From the NCBI GenBank assembly GCA_003258405.1, contig QKPN01000009.1, positions 62,001-126,000 of the forward strand: a stretch of 64,000 nucleotides of DNA. The letters are read 5' to 3'. The notes under the pieces are model-generated. The model was not told the origin of the DNA and searched no databases. It was given only the letters and a program-made list of their open reading frames with translations. The translations under genes and the position numbers were made by a program. The first letter of the stretch is position 1; each line of letters begins with the position of its first letter. The stretch is from Rhodobacteraceae bacterium DSL-40. Lineage in GTDB: Bacteria > Pseudomonadota > Alphaproteobacteria > Rhodobacterales > Rhodobacteraceae. This document shows positions 1-8,528 of the stretch, piece after piece.

Positions 1-108
1 AGGCGCGCTAGCGGCGGGCAGGGAGGGGCAGATGGCGTCTCCGATGGCATATGGTGTCCGGCAACGCGCGGAAATTACCCTCTTGCCCGGCTGCCGAAGG
101 GGCAGGAG

Positions 109-1308
109 ATGACGGCGGCCGGTCGTCCCCGCGCGGTCATCGTCGCGGCACTCGGTGTCATCCAGATCTTTGCCTGGGGCAGCACCTATTACCTCATGGC
201 GGTGATGGCAGGGCCGATGGCCGCCGACACCGGCTGGGGCACTGCCGCACTCTCGGCGGGGCTTTCGGCCGGGCTGCTGGTTGCGGGCCTCGCTGCGCCG
301 GCCGCGGGCCGGCTCATACAGGCGACCGGCGGCCGGCCGGTGCTTGCGGGCGGCATGGTCCTGATCGCCGCGGGGCTCATGCTTCTGGCCGCTGCGCCGA
401 ATCTTGCGGTCTATCTCGCCGCCTGGGCCGTTCTCGGCCTCGGCATGGCGGCCGGGCTCTACGATGCGGCCTTCTCGACCCTCGGCTGCCTCTTCGGCCG
501 CGATGCCCGCGCCGCAATCACCCAGCTCACGCTCTGGGGCGGGTTCGCCAGCACGATCTGCTGGCCGATCTCGGCCTGGCTTGTCGAGGCTGCGGGGTGG
601 CGCGGGGCGTGCCTTGCCTATGCCGCGCTCCATCTCTGTGTGACCCTGCCTGCGAGCCTCCTGCTGCTGCCGCGCCGACCGCCTGTGGCAGAGCCCGCCG
701 CGCAGGGGCCTGAGGCTGGCAGCGGCCCGGCGCCTGACCTGGCCGGTCTTCGGGATCTGCGGTTCCTTTGCATCGTGGTTGCGGGTGTGACCCTCTCGAT
801 GCTGGTGACGATCTGGTCGACCCATTTCGTGACGCTGCTGACCGCGGCCGGCCATTCGATCGCAGCGGCCATCGCGCTCGGCACGCTCATCGGCCCTTCA
901 CAGGTCGCGGCCCGCGTGCTCGAGATGCTGGGGCGCGGCCGGCATCACCCGATCTGGACCATGGGGGCGGCCTCGGGTCTGGTGTTCCTGGGCTTTCTCG
1001 GGCTGAAACTGGGTATCCCGGCCTCGGCGGCCCTCGTCGCCTATGGAGCGGGCAACGGCCTTTTCTCGATTGCGCGCGGGGCGCTTCCGCTCACGCTCTT
1101 CGGGCCCGAGCGTTATGCGCAGACCATGGGCCGGCTCGCCCTGCCGATGCTGCTCGCGAGTGCCGCCGCGCCCTCGATCGGTGCCGCAGCCATTGCGCTC
1201 GTCGGTCCGGGCGGCACGCTGACCCTGCTCGCGAGCGCTGCCGCGCTCCCCTGCATTGCGACCCTCGTGCTCGCCCTCTCGCTCCGCGGCGGCGGCGAGA
1301 GGGCATGA
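109..1308 (+). CDS. MFS transporter
   Basis: A 399-residue, strongly hydrophobic inner-membrane protein with the twelve-helix layout and length of major facilitator superfamily transporters. The first helix (about residues 11-30) contains QIFAWGSTYYLMAVM, and a loop near the middle is rich in Pro and Ala. The start follows a purine-rich ribosome site (GGGGCAGGAG) directly. It lies 86 bp upstream of an ArsR-type repressor on the same strand, so a role in metal or metalloid export is possible. Nothing in the sequence fixes the substrate, and the ArsR operator lies downstream of this gene, so it may be independent of that unit. Confidence 0.8.
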   Translation: MTAAGRPRAVIVAALGVIQIFAWGSTYYLMAVMAGPMAADTGWGTAALSAGLSAGLLVAGLAAPAAGRLIQATGGRPVLAGGMVLIAAGLMLLAAAPNLAVYLAAWAVLGLGMAAGLYDAAFSTLGCLFGRDARAAITQLTLWGGFASTICWPISAWLVEAAGWRGACLAYAALHLCVTLPASLLLLPRRPPVAEPAAQGPEAGSGPAPDLAGLRDLRFLCIVVAGVTLSMLVTIWSTHFVTLLTAAGHSIAAAIALGTLIGPSQVAARVLEMLGRGRHHPIWTMGAASGLVFLGFLGLKLGIPASAALVAYGAGNGLFSIARGALPLTLFGPERYAQTMGRLALPMLLASAAAPSIGAAAIALVGPGGTLTLLASAAALPCIATLVLALSLRGGGERA

Positions 1309-1362
1309 GCCTTCCCGGAAATGCTCGCGGGCATGATTGAGGTCAAGGCCGGCTGCGTCCGC

Positions 1363-1382
1363 TCATGCGCAGATGCGCATGA
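1363..1382. promoter_or_regulatory. ArsR-type operator palindrome
   Basis: Perfect inverted repeat TCATGCGCA-GA-TGCGCATGA (9-bp arms, 2-bp centre) ending directly at the ribosome binding site of the ArsR gene (AAAGGAG, start at 1395). ArsR/SmtB repressors bind palindromes of this kind, so autoregulation of the arsR-permease-thioredoxin unit is the natural reading. Confidence 0.75.
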
Positions 1383-1394
1383 AAGGAGCCCCCG

Positions 1395-1709
1395 ATGATT
1401 CTGCCCGTCCTGTCCGCCCTCGCCGAACCCACCCGCCTCGCGGCCATGCACATGCTCCGCGACGGGAACGAGCATTGCGTCTGCGAGCTGATGCAGGCGC
1501 TGGGCGCGACCCAGAGCCGGATGTCGCGGCACATGCAGGTGCTGCGGCAAGCGGGCCTCGTGCTCGACCGGCGGGATGCCCAATGGGTGCGCTACCGCCG
1601 CAATCCCGGTCTGCCGCCGCAGATCGCCGCGGTGCTTGATGCCGTGCTCGACACCATGCGCGACGCGGGTCCCGCCGCAGCGCCGGGCGGGGAAAGGAGT
1701 GCTGCGTGA
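1395..1709 (+). CDS. ArsR/SmtB-family metalloregulator
   Basis: A 104-residue winged-helix repressor. The helix-turn-helix spans about residues 28-70 (CELMQALGATQSRMSRHMQV) and is followed by the wing with RRDAQWVRYR. Cys28 and Cys30 (HCVCEL) match the position of the metal- or arsenite-sensing cysteines at the start of helix 3 in the classical ELCVCDL-type members. The start codon follows AAAGGAG. The stop codon overlaps the GTG start of the permease (GTGA), indicating translational coupling. The perfect palindrome just upstream supports autorepression. The inducer (arsenite, another metal, or an organoarsenical) cannot be decided from sequence. Confidence 0.9.
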   Translation: MILPVLSALAEPTRLAAMHMLRDGNEHCVCELMQALGATQSRMSRHMQVLRQAGLVLDRRDAQWVRYRRNPGLPPQIAAVLDAVLDTMRDAGPAAAPGGERSAA

Positions 1710-2767
1710 TCACCGAGATCCATACCCTTCCGCCGCACCGCGTAACACCGCCATGGGTGTGGCACATCGCGGTTGCGACCGCCGCGCTCAGCTGGTGGTT
1801 GATCTACCGCGAGCTTCAGCCGCTCTCGGCCTAGCTCGCCACCGAGGTTCCGCTCGCGCCCGGAAGTCACGCGAGCGATGCACTCGCCTTCTTTCTCTAT
1901 GATGTGCCGAAGGTCATGATGCTGCTGGCGCTCATTGTCTTCGCCATGGCCGTGGTCCGGAGCTTCTTCAGCCCGGAAAAGACCCGGGCCGCGCTGTCGG
2001 GCCGCCGTGCTGGCGTGGGCAACGTGATGGCTGCGGGGCTCGGCGTCCTGACGCCGTTCTGTTCCTGCTCGGCGGTGCCGCTTTTCATCGGCTTCGTCTC
2101 CGCGGGCATCCCGCTGGGTGTCACCTTCTCGTTCCTGATCGCGGCGCCGATGGTCAACGAGGTGGCGCTGGTGCTGCTCTTCGGCCTCGTCGGCTGGCAG
2201 GTCGCACTCTCCTATCTGGGCTTTGGCCTCGCGGTCGCCATTGCCGCGGGCTACGTCATCGGCCGGTTGCGGCTGGAGGGCTGGCTGCAGGACTGGGTTC
2301 GCGAGATCCACGCCGGAGGCGCCGTGCAAGCGCCTCTGGGCGGTGGGCTCACGGTGGTGGAACGCTATCGTCAGGGCATCGCCGCCGTGCGTGAGATCTT
2401 CACCCGCGTCTGGGTCTGGATCATCCTCGGGATCGGCATGGGCGCGCTCATCCACGGCTATGTACCCGAGGCGCTGATGGCCCGCATCATGGGGGCGGAC
2501 GCCTGGTGGAGTGTCCCGGCGGCGGTGGTGATCGGCATCCCGATGTACACCAATGCGGCAGGCGTCATCCCCATCGTCGAGGCATTGCTTGGCAAGGGCG
2601 CGGCGCTCGGAACGGTCCTCGCTTTCATGATGTCGGTGATCGCGCTCAGCCTGCCCGAGATGATCATCCTCCGCCAGGTGCTGACGCTCCGCCTGATCGC
2701 CGTCTTCATCGGCGTCGTTGCGAGCGGCATCCTTGCCGTTGGCTTTCTCTTCAACGCGCTCTTCTAG
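1706..2767 (+). pseudogene. ArsP/DUF318-type permease interrupted by amber stop
   Basis: Inner-membrane permease of the DUF318 type (arsenical/metal efflux). Hallmarks are the intramembrane motif TPFCSCSAVPLF and the matching second half with GIPMYTNAAGVIPI. Reading from GTG 1706, which overlaps the ArsR stop, the frame is open except for TAG at 1832-1834 (codon 43). It then continues in frame through FFLYDVPKVMMLL to the stop at 2767. A TGG (Trp) to TAG change is the simplest explanation, because the first predicted helix (HIAVATAALSWWLIY) lies before the stop and the conserved body after it. The downstream open part starts at GTG 1904 (287 aa) and would lack helix 1. It is either a recent pseudogene, a read-through or restart gene, or a sequencing error. 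Confidence 0.75.
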
Positions 2768-2779
2768 GTAGGCGACCGC

Positions 2780-3016
2780 ATGAAACGGGTGACAATCTAC
2801 GGCCCTGGCTGCAAGCGCTGCGAAACGGCCGAGCGCATGGTGCGCGAGGCTGCGCGGCATCTTGGCATCGAGGTCGATGTCGAGAAGATCTCCGATCCGA
2901 AGGCCATCGCGATGGCGGGCGTGATGTCGACGCCCGGCATCGCCGTCGATGGCCGGCTCGTCCATGCCGGTGGCCTCCCCGAAGCCAGCCGGCTCGAAGG
3001 CTGGATCGCTGCCTGA
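2780..3016 (+). CDS. Small thioredoxin-fold protein (CxxC)
   Basis: A 78-residue, single-domain thioredoxin-like protein of the TM0996/MTH895 type. It has the redox motif Cys11-Lys-Arg-Cys14 after the first strand (VTIYGPGCKRC), and the cis-Pro segment is MSTPGIAVDG. It begins 12 bp after the permease and belongs to the same unit. Pairing of this small thioredoxin with CSCS permeases and ArsR regulators is common, which suggests a thiol or metal-transfer partner for the permease. This is inferred from context. Confidence 0.85.
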   Translation: MKRVTIYGPGCKRCETAERMVREAARHLGIEVDVEKISDPKAIAMAGVMSTPGIAVDGRLVHAGGLPEASRLEGWIAA

Positions 3017-3308
3017 CCCCCGAAGCTCCTCCTTGTCAGGGACGAAGGCGCCGAGCCTACGCTGGCACGGCCCCTGTCCTGGCCGGAGAACGGACCTCTG
3101 CCGGAACGCGCAGCGGTCTGCAACCAGGCCCCGGCTACAGCCACGGGTAGCAAAAGGTCGAATGGCACCTCCGGTGCGCAGCTGCTAGAATTCCGCTCCA
3201 GCGAGCTCCAGAGGTCGGGCGCGCGGCCCGGCAAAGACCCGACAGGGCGACGGGACCGAGACTTGCAGCACGATCTCGCCTCCAGGAGCCACCAGGGGAG
3301 GTGTAGGC

Positions 3309-4196
3309 TTGACGGACGGGCTAATAGCCTTCGAGGAGCTGCCCAGCTGGGTGCCGGGCAACGTTATTCTGGCCAGTGATGGCCAGAACTGGAAGGATGT
3401 CGCGCTGCGCTCCTATCACTACTGCGGCCAGGACGTGATCGTTCCGCCGATGCGGGACTTCCTCCTCGTGAGCTACAGTGCCGGCAGCACGCCGATGCAG
3501 CGGCGTTTCGATGGCCGCTGGAAGCGCGAAACCCTCGGACCGGGTGCCGCCTCCCTGCTGACTCGCGCCCAGAAGGCCTACTGGAACTGGGAAGACCCGA
3601 TCGACGTGACCCATGTCTACCTGTCCGGCAGGCTGGTCGCGGATGTGGCCAGCGAGGTCATGGATTGCAGCGTCAGCGAAGTGATGCTGGACGACGTCCT
3701 CAGGACGGATGACCCGGTTATGACGGCGGCGGCCAATGCGATCGCCTGCGAGGCCCGGAACCGCCTGCTCGGCGGGGCGCTCTACGTGGATACGGTTGCG
3801 CGCGGTCTCGTGGTGCATCTTCTCCGCCGCCACGCCTCGGTCAGACTGCCGCAAAGGCGCTGCAACGGTGGGCTTTCGCCGCAGCAGGAACGGCGGATAC
3901 TCGAATTCATCGATGCCGAACTCGCCTCGACGCTCGATCTCAAGCTCATGGCGTCTGCGCTGGATATGACGCCTTGTGCCTTCGCGCGGCAGTTCTGCCA
4001 GAGCTTCGGCTGTCCGCCCTACGCCTTCGTGAAGGCGCGCCGGCTCGAAAAGGCCCGCCGGCTTCTGGCCACAACCGACCTGCCAATCAAGGCAATCGCC
4101 GTCGACTGCGGCTTTTGCGATCAGGCTCATCTCACGCGGATGTTCTCCGCCGAATTCGGCAAGACCCCCGCGGTCTTCCGGCGCAGCGCGCGCTGA
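3309..4196 (+). CDS. AraC-family transcriptional regulator
   Basis: A 295-residue regulator with an unassigned N-terminal sensing region and a C-terminal AraC double helix-turn-helix (about residues 190-290; PIKAIAVDCGFCDQAHLTR followed by FGKTPAVFRR). The likely start is TTG 3309, preceded by a strong AGGGGAGGTG ribosome site; no in-frame ATG fits better. It lies 175 bp upstream of and co-directional with the monooxygenase-hydrolase pair, so it is the likely activator of that ketone pathway. The 292 bp before it hold no gene I can support. Confidence 0.85.
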   Translation: MTDGLIAFEELPSWVPGNVILASDGQNWKDVALRSYHYCGQDVIVPPMRDFLLVSYSAGSTPMQRRFDGRWKRETLGPGAASLLTRAQKAYWNWEDPIDVTHVYLSGRLVADVASEVMDCSVSEVMLDDVLRTDDPVMTAAANAIACEARNRLLGGALYVDTVARGLVVHLLRRHASVRLPQRRCNGGLSPQQERRILEFIDAELASTLDLKLMASALDMTPCAFARQFCQSFGCPPYAFVKARRLEKARRLLATTDLPIKAIAVDCGFCDQAHLTRMFSAEFGKTPAVFRRSAR

Positions 4197-4371
4197 TCCG
4201 GAAGATCGCGCCGATGCAGGGCGAGCCGGCCCGGATCATTCAAAACTTCCCGCACGATCCTTCAAGACCTTCAACGGGGCGGCCTGTCACCCTTGCCGCG
4301 TGCTTCGGGCACTGTGCCCGGACAACAAAGACGCAGTCGGGCCAACGGCTGCATCCACAGAGGAGGACTCG

Positions 4372-6045
4372 ATGCTAGACGCAACACAGAATTCCGCGCA
4401 GACCCGGCGTAATCCCGTCCCCGCCGAGCTCGATGCCCTGGTGATCGGCACCGGCGTCGCCGGACTCTACCAGTTGCACCAGCTGCGAGAAATGGGCCTG
4501 AAGGTCCATGCCTGTGACACGGCGAGCAATGTGGGCGGCACCTGGTACTGGAACCGCTACCCCGGCGCGAAGTTCGACAGCGAAGCCTATATCTACCAGT
4601 ATCTGTTCGACGAAAAGCTCTACAAGGACTGGACCTGGAGCGAACGGTTCCCGGGCCAGCGCGAGATCGAGCGCTGGATGCACTACATCGCCGACCGGCT
4701 CGACCTGCGCCGGGACATCTCGTTCTCCACGACGATCACGCGAGCGACGTTCGATGAGGCGCGCGGGCTTTGGACCGTGGAGACGGATCAGGGCGAGACC
4801 ATCACCGCGCGTTATCTGATCGGCTGCACGGGGATGCTCTCCGCACCGCTCGAGGACCGCTTTCCCGGACAGGCGAGCTTCAAGGGTCAGATCGTCCACA
4901 CCGGGCGCTATCCGAAGGAGGGCCTTGCACTCGAAGGCAAGCGCGTCGCGGTGATCGGCACCGGAGCCACGGGCATCCAGGTGATCCAGACGATCGCACC
5001 GGAGGTTGAAAAGCTCACGGTGTTCGTGCGCACCCCCCAGTATGTCCTCCCGATGAAGAACCCCAAATACGGTCCCGATGAGGCTGCTTGGTACAAGGGG
5101 CGGTTCGATGAGCTGAAGGCGACCATCCCGCATACCTTCACCGGGTTCGAATACGACTTCAGTAACACCTGGGCGGATCTGACCCCCGAGGAGCGGCGCG
5201 CGGTGCTGGAAGAGGTCCATACCGACGGCTCGCTGAAGCTCTGGCTCGCGTCTTTCGCCGAGATGTTCTTTGACGAGGAGGTGAGCGAGGAGATTTCGGA
5301 ATTCGTCCGCGAGAAGATGCGCGCGCGCCTCAAGGATCCGCGCCTGATCGATATCCTGGTGCCCAAGAAAGGCGACTACGGCTTCGGCACCCACCGTGTT
5401 CCCCTCGAGACGCAGTATCTCGAGACCTATCTCCGCGACAATGTCGAGGCGGTCAGCGTGCGCGACAATCCCATCGCGGAAATCGTGCCCGAAGGGGTCC
5501 GGCTCGAGGACGGGACCGTGCATGAGGTCGACACGATCATCATGGCCGTGGGCTTCGACGCAGGCTCCGGCGCGCTCGCGCGGATCGACATCACGGGCCG
5601 CGACGGCATGAAGCTCGCGGAGGAATGGAGGAAGGACATTCGCACCACCCTGGGCATGATGAAGTTCGGCTTCCCCAACCTCTTCATGACCGGCGCGCCG
5701 CTGGCCCCTTCCGCGGCACTCTGCAACATGACCACGTGCCTGCAGCAGCAGACCGAGTGGATCTCGGGCTGCATCCGCCATATGCAGGAGACGGGCAAGG
5801 ATGTGATGGAACCGACAGCCGAGGGCGAGGATGACTGGGTCCGTCACCACGACGAGGTCGCCAATGCCACACTGATCTCCAAGACGAATTCCTGGTATAC
5901 GGGCTCGAACGTTCCCGGGAAGCCGCGCCGCGTGCTGTCCTATACCGGTGGTGTCGGCACCTATCGCGGCAAGTGCGACGAGATGGCGAAAGAGGGCTAT
6001 CCGGCGTTCGCGATGAGCAAGGCCGGCGCGCCGCAGGAGGCCTAG
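4372..6045 (+). CDS. Flavin-containing Baeyer-Villiger-type monooxygenase
   Basis: A 557-residue FAD/NADPH monooxygenase. The FAD-binding GxGxxG is at residues 26-31 (VIGTGVAGL) and the NADPH-binding one near 195-203 (VIGTGATGI). Between them FKGQIVHTGRYP (about 170-181) matches the Baeyer-Villiger fingerprint FxGxxxHxxxW(P/D), with Tyr in place of the usual Trp. The early GGTWYWNRYPGAKFD is typical of cyclohexanone-monooxygenase relatives. The start at 4372 is set by AGAGGAGG; an upstream in-frame ATG at 4300 has no such site. It inserts oxygen next to a ketone carbonyl, giving an ester or lactone. The following gene encodes a hydrolase suited to open that product. The substrate is unknown. 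Confidence 0.88.
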   Translation: MLDATQNSAQTRRNPVPAELDALVIGTGVAGLYQLHQLREMGLKVHACDTASNVGGTWYWNRYPGAKFDSEAYIYQYLFDEKLYKDWTWSERFPGQREIERWMHYIADRLDLRRDISFSTTITRATFDEARGLWTVETDQGETITARYLIGCTGMLSAPLEDRFPGQASFKGQIVHTGRYPKEGLALEGKRVAVIGTGATGIQVIQTIAPEVEKLTVFVRTPQYVLPMKNPKYGPDEAAWYKGRFDELKATIPHTFTGFEYDFSNTWADLTPEERRAVLEEVHTDGSLKLWLASFAEMFFDEEVSEEISEFVREKMRARLKDPRLIDILVPKKGDYGFGTHRVPLETQYLETYLRDNVEAVSVRDNPIAEIVPEGVRLEDGTVHEVDTIIMAVGFDAGSGALARIDITGRDGMKLAEEWRKDIRTTLGMMKFGFPNLFMTGAPLAPSAALCNMTTCLQQQTEWISGCIRHMQETGKDVMEPTAEGEDDWVRHHDEVANATLISKTNSWYTGSNVPGKPRRVLSYTGGVGTYRGKCDEMAKEGYPAFAMSKAGAPQEA

Positions 6046-6123
6046 AGCCCGGAGAGATCGCGCGCGCCCGGTCCAGACGCGGGCGCGCGCTCAACAAAAA
6101 TCAGACCACACAGGGAGAAAGAC

Positions 6124-7311
6124 ATGAGCCATCAGTTCAACGCGCAGTCCGTGCTCGACGGCGTCGTCAGCTCGGACCCGCGGGTGCCGGGTGTTGTCGC
6201 GATGGTGACGGATCGGGAGCGGAACATCTTCGAGGGCGCCGCCGGTGTCCGGCGGCTCGATCAGGATGCCGCGATGACGACCGATTCTGCCTTCGCGATC
6301 TTCTCGACGACAAAGGCGATCACGGCAACGGCCGCGCTCCAGCTTGTCGAGGAAGGCAAGCTCGATCTTGATGCGCCCGCCAGCACCTATGCCCCAGACA
6401 TCGGCAAGCTGAAGGTGATCGAGGGGTTCGATGCGGCCGGGGAGCCGATCCTGCGGGATCCGAAGCGCCCTGTGACCACCAAGCACCTGCTGCTCCATAC
6501 CGGCGGCTTCGGCTACGACTTCTTCAGCGAGACCTACAACAGGCTCGCGCAGGAAAAGGGGCAGCCGAGCGTCATCACCGCCTCGAAAGCCTCGCTGATG
6601 ACACCGCTGCAATTCGATCCGGGCGACCGCTGGGAATACGGCACCAACATCGACTGGTGCGGCCAGGTGGTCGAGGGCATCACCGGCAAGCGGCTGGGCG
6701 AGGTGTTCCAGACCCGCATCTTCGAGCCGCTCGGCATCGAGGACATGACCTTCGAGTTGAACGACGGCTTGCGCGCGCGTCTGGCGGGGATGCACGCCCG
6801 CGGTGCGGACGGTTCGCTGACGCCGATGGATTTCGAGCTGCCCGACACGCCCGAGATCCACATGGGTGGCCACGGCCTCTACGGCACGGTGGGCGATTAC
6901 ATGCGGTTCATCCGCATGTGGCTCAACGACGGGATGGGCGAGAACGGCCGCGTCCTGAAGCCCGAGACCGTCGCGATGGCAGAGAAGAACCACCTCGGCG
7001 ACAAGAAGATCTGCATGCTGCCCGGTGTGATCCCGTCGCTTTCGAACGACGCCGAGTTCTTTCCGGGGCAATCCAAGTCCTGGTCCTACAGTTTCATGGT
7101 CAACGACGAGGAAGCGCCCACGGGCCGGCCGGCCGGCGCGCTCGGCTGGGCGGGCCTCGCAAACCTCTTCTACTGGATCGACCGGCACAACGGCTACGGT
7201 GGCTTCTGGGCGACGCAAATCCTGCCTTTCGGCGATCCCGTGTCCTTCACCGGCTACATGGAGTTCGAAACGGCGTTCTACGCGTCCCTTAGGGCGGCGA
7301 AGGCCGCCTGA
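6124..7311 (+). CDS. Serine hydrolase of the beta-lactamase/esterase family
   Basis: A 395-residue class C beta-lactamase-fold hydrolase (EstB-like esterases). The nucleophile motif S61-T-T-K64 follows AFAIF. The second catalytic tyrosine is likely Y172 in WEYGTNIDW, and HTGGFGYD and GGHGLYGT occupy the usual later positions. No signal peptide is visible, so it is probably cytoplasmic and not a resistance enzyme. It starts 78 bp after the monooxygenase behind GGGAGAAAG. Monooxygenase-esterase pairs are known for ketone breakdown, where the ester is split to alcohol and acid. That role is inferred from neighbourhood. Confidence 0.85.
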   Translation: MSHQFNAQSVLDGVVSSDPRVPGVVAMVTDRERNIFEGAAGVRRLDQDAAMTTDSAFAIFSTTKAITATAALQLVEEGKLDLDAPASTYAPDIGKLKVIEGFDAAGEPILRDPKRPVTTKHLLLHTGGFGYDFFSETYNRLAQEKGQPSVITASKASLMTPLQFDPGDRWEYGTNIDWCGQVVEGITGKRLGEVFQTRIFEPLGIEDMTFELNDGLRARLAGMHARGADGSLTPMDFELPDTPEIHMGGHGLYGTVGDYMRFIRMWLNDGMGENGRVLKPETVAMAEKNHLGDKKICMLPGVIPSLSNDAEFFPGQSKSWSYSFMVNDEEAPTGRPAGALGWAGLANLFYWIDRHNGYGGFWATQILPFGDPVSFTGYMEFETAFYASLRAAKAA

Positions 7312-7318
7312 ACCGGGT

Positions 7319-7345
7319 GCGCGGCCGCCGCTCAGGCGGCCGCGT
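7319..7345 (+). terminator. GC-rich hairpin after the ketone operon
   Basis: Perfect stem GCGGCCGCC / GGCGGCCGC around loop GCTCA, 9 bp after the hydrolase stop and extendable by one or two pairs. The run of T that would make it a classical intrinsic terminator is weak (GTCTTCG). Confidence 0.5.
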
Positions 7346-7978
7346 CTTCGATGTCGGGTACTGTCCCCGGATCCTTGCCGGCAACGCGGAGGCACCTCCC
7401 CATCGCATCCAAGTGCGAGACGCCTGGACCCGGACTGCGGCCAGATCTGTGCTGCTGTGATCCCGGCGGCGCCGGTTTCCCGGCAGATGGGGTCGCCCTT
7501 CTTATGGCGCCGATGCTGTCGGCGCAGGCGCTGGCTTCACGGTCGAACACGGCCACCGCATGAGCGTCCTGCAGCCTGATATGGTGGCGCCGGTTGCCGC
7601 CCTCAGCGGTCTGTTCCCGCATGAAATCGGTCGGGGGGGCGTCAGGAAAGATCCGCACGCCCGCTGCCCGAAGCGTGCCATTGAGATCAAGGGTAAGCTG
7701 CGCCGAAAGCACTTCCCCAGCCTTCATACAGGGAGCCGATCGCGCATCAGCTGATTTTCCGGGACTGTATGCTGCACAGGCGATCTTGCGGCGCATTGCT
7801 GTGCACCGAGAACAATAGTTGTCCGCGTCTCACGCCGAGCAACAAGGGCGGTCAGCAGCCGCCAGCGGTGGTGGGAGCGCTTATGTGGCGAGTTCCGCGA
7901 GGAAGCTTGGCCAGGAGCGTTTCGTCAGGGTCGCCCTGATGACGGCGGCCGCAGCAGTGAGCCATGGCCTCGTCCGCG
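7346..7978. other. Gene-poor stretch, no supportable gene
   Basis: About 630 bp between the hydrolase and the next minus-strand gene. A 154-codon minus-strand frame (7796-7332) is open, but it runs through the terminator-like hairpin, has no clear ribosome site and matches no family I recognise. It may be decayed mobile or phage-related DNA; no terminal repeats or transposase motifs are visible. Confidence 0.4.
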
Positions 7979-8287
7979 TCAGGCGGCACTGTCTCCCCGC
8001 TCTTCGCGTGCGGCAAGCCGGTCCAGCCGGTCAATCTCGGCGGCGATCATCGCCCCGGCCCGCACGAGGTTCGCGCGGCGGTCGCGCGGCTTCCAGAAGG
8101 CCGCGGGCAGCCACCAGTCGCCCGGCGGCTCTGCACGCCACTGCGGGAAGCGGCCCCAGCGGAGGAGGGCGTTGGCGCTCCGGGCCAGTTCGCCCTTCAG
8201 ATACTGATCGTCATGTTCGGCGGTGAAGCCCTCAACCTCGATCTGGCGCCGCCGTTCCTCGGCGATCGCCTCGGCTCCTGTGCTCAT
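7979..8287 (-). CDS. Conserved hypothetical protein (phage/plasmid-type small protein)
   Basis: A 102-residue protein starting at ATG 8287 behind ACAGGAGACGCAT. It has the layout EERRRQIEVEGFTAEHDDQY, then WWLPAAFWKPRDRRANLVRAGAMIAAEIDRL. I recall similar small proteins from phages and plasmids of Proteobacteria, annotated only as hypothetical. The pattern ERRRQI...HDD...W.P.D.RR.LV.A.A...AEI.R is distinctive. It is mostly helical and charged, with no signal peptide. Its isolation beside gene-poor DNA suggests an acquired cargo gene. Function unknown. Confidence 0.7.
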   Translation of the reverse strand: MSTGAEAIAEERRRQIEVEGFTAEHDDQYLKGELARSANALLRWGRFPQWRAEPPGDWWLPAAFWKPRDRRANLVRAGAMIAAEIDRLDRLAAREERGDSAA

Positions 8288-8528
8288 ATGCGTCTCCTGT
8301 CTTCCTCCCCGCGCCAACATTGAGTGTGTAGATGTGAAGCAATAATGACCACAAGCAAGTTTCCGAAGACGCACGAAACGACGCGCGGCTGCCGCCAGCG
8401 CGAAGCCCTCCCCGGAGGATAACCAACCCTGTCAGAACGCGTGGAGCGACCTCCATTCTTGAGGTAGGATTGGCAATGCGCGAGGCGCTGCTCTGCTCCG
8501 CGCAAGATATTTTAGTGAGGAATTTAAG

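Noticed and set aside
1-108. End of an upstream gene at the window start
   Set aside because: No frame long enough to judge; nothing recognisable in the first 108 bases.
6091-7395. Long minus-strand frame opposite the serine hydrolase
   Set aside because: It is antisense to a gene with complete catalytic motifs and codes for Arg/Gly/Ala-rich sequence typical of shadow frames in GC-rich DNA.
7502-7690. Possible transposase remnant in the gene-poor stretch
   Set aside because: No DDE/DEDD motif, terminal inverted repeats or target duplication could be found by reading.
7332-7796. Possible 154-residue minus-strand protein
   Set aside because: No ribosome site, no family match, and it extends through the terminator-like hairpin after the hydrolase gene.
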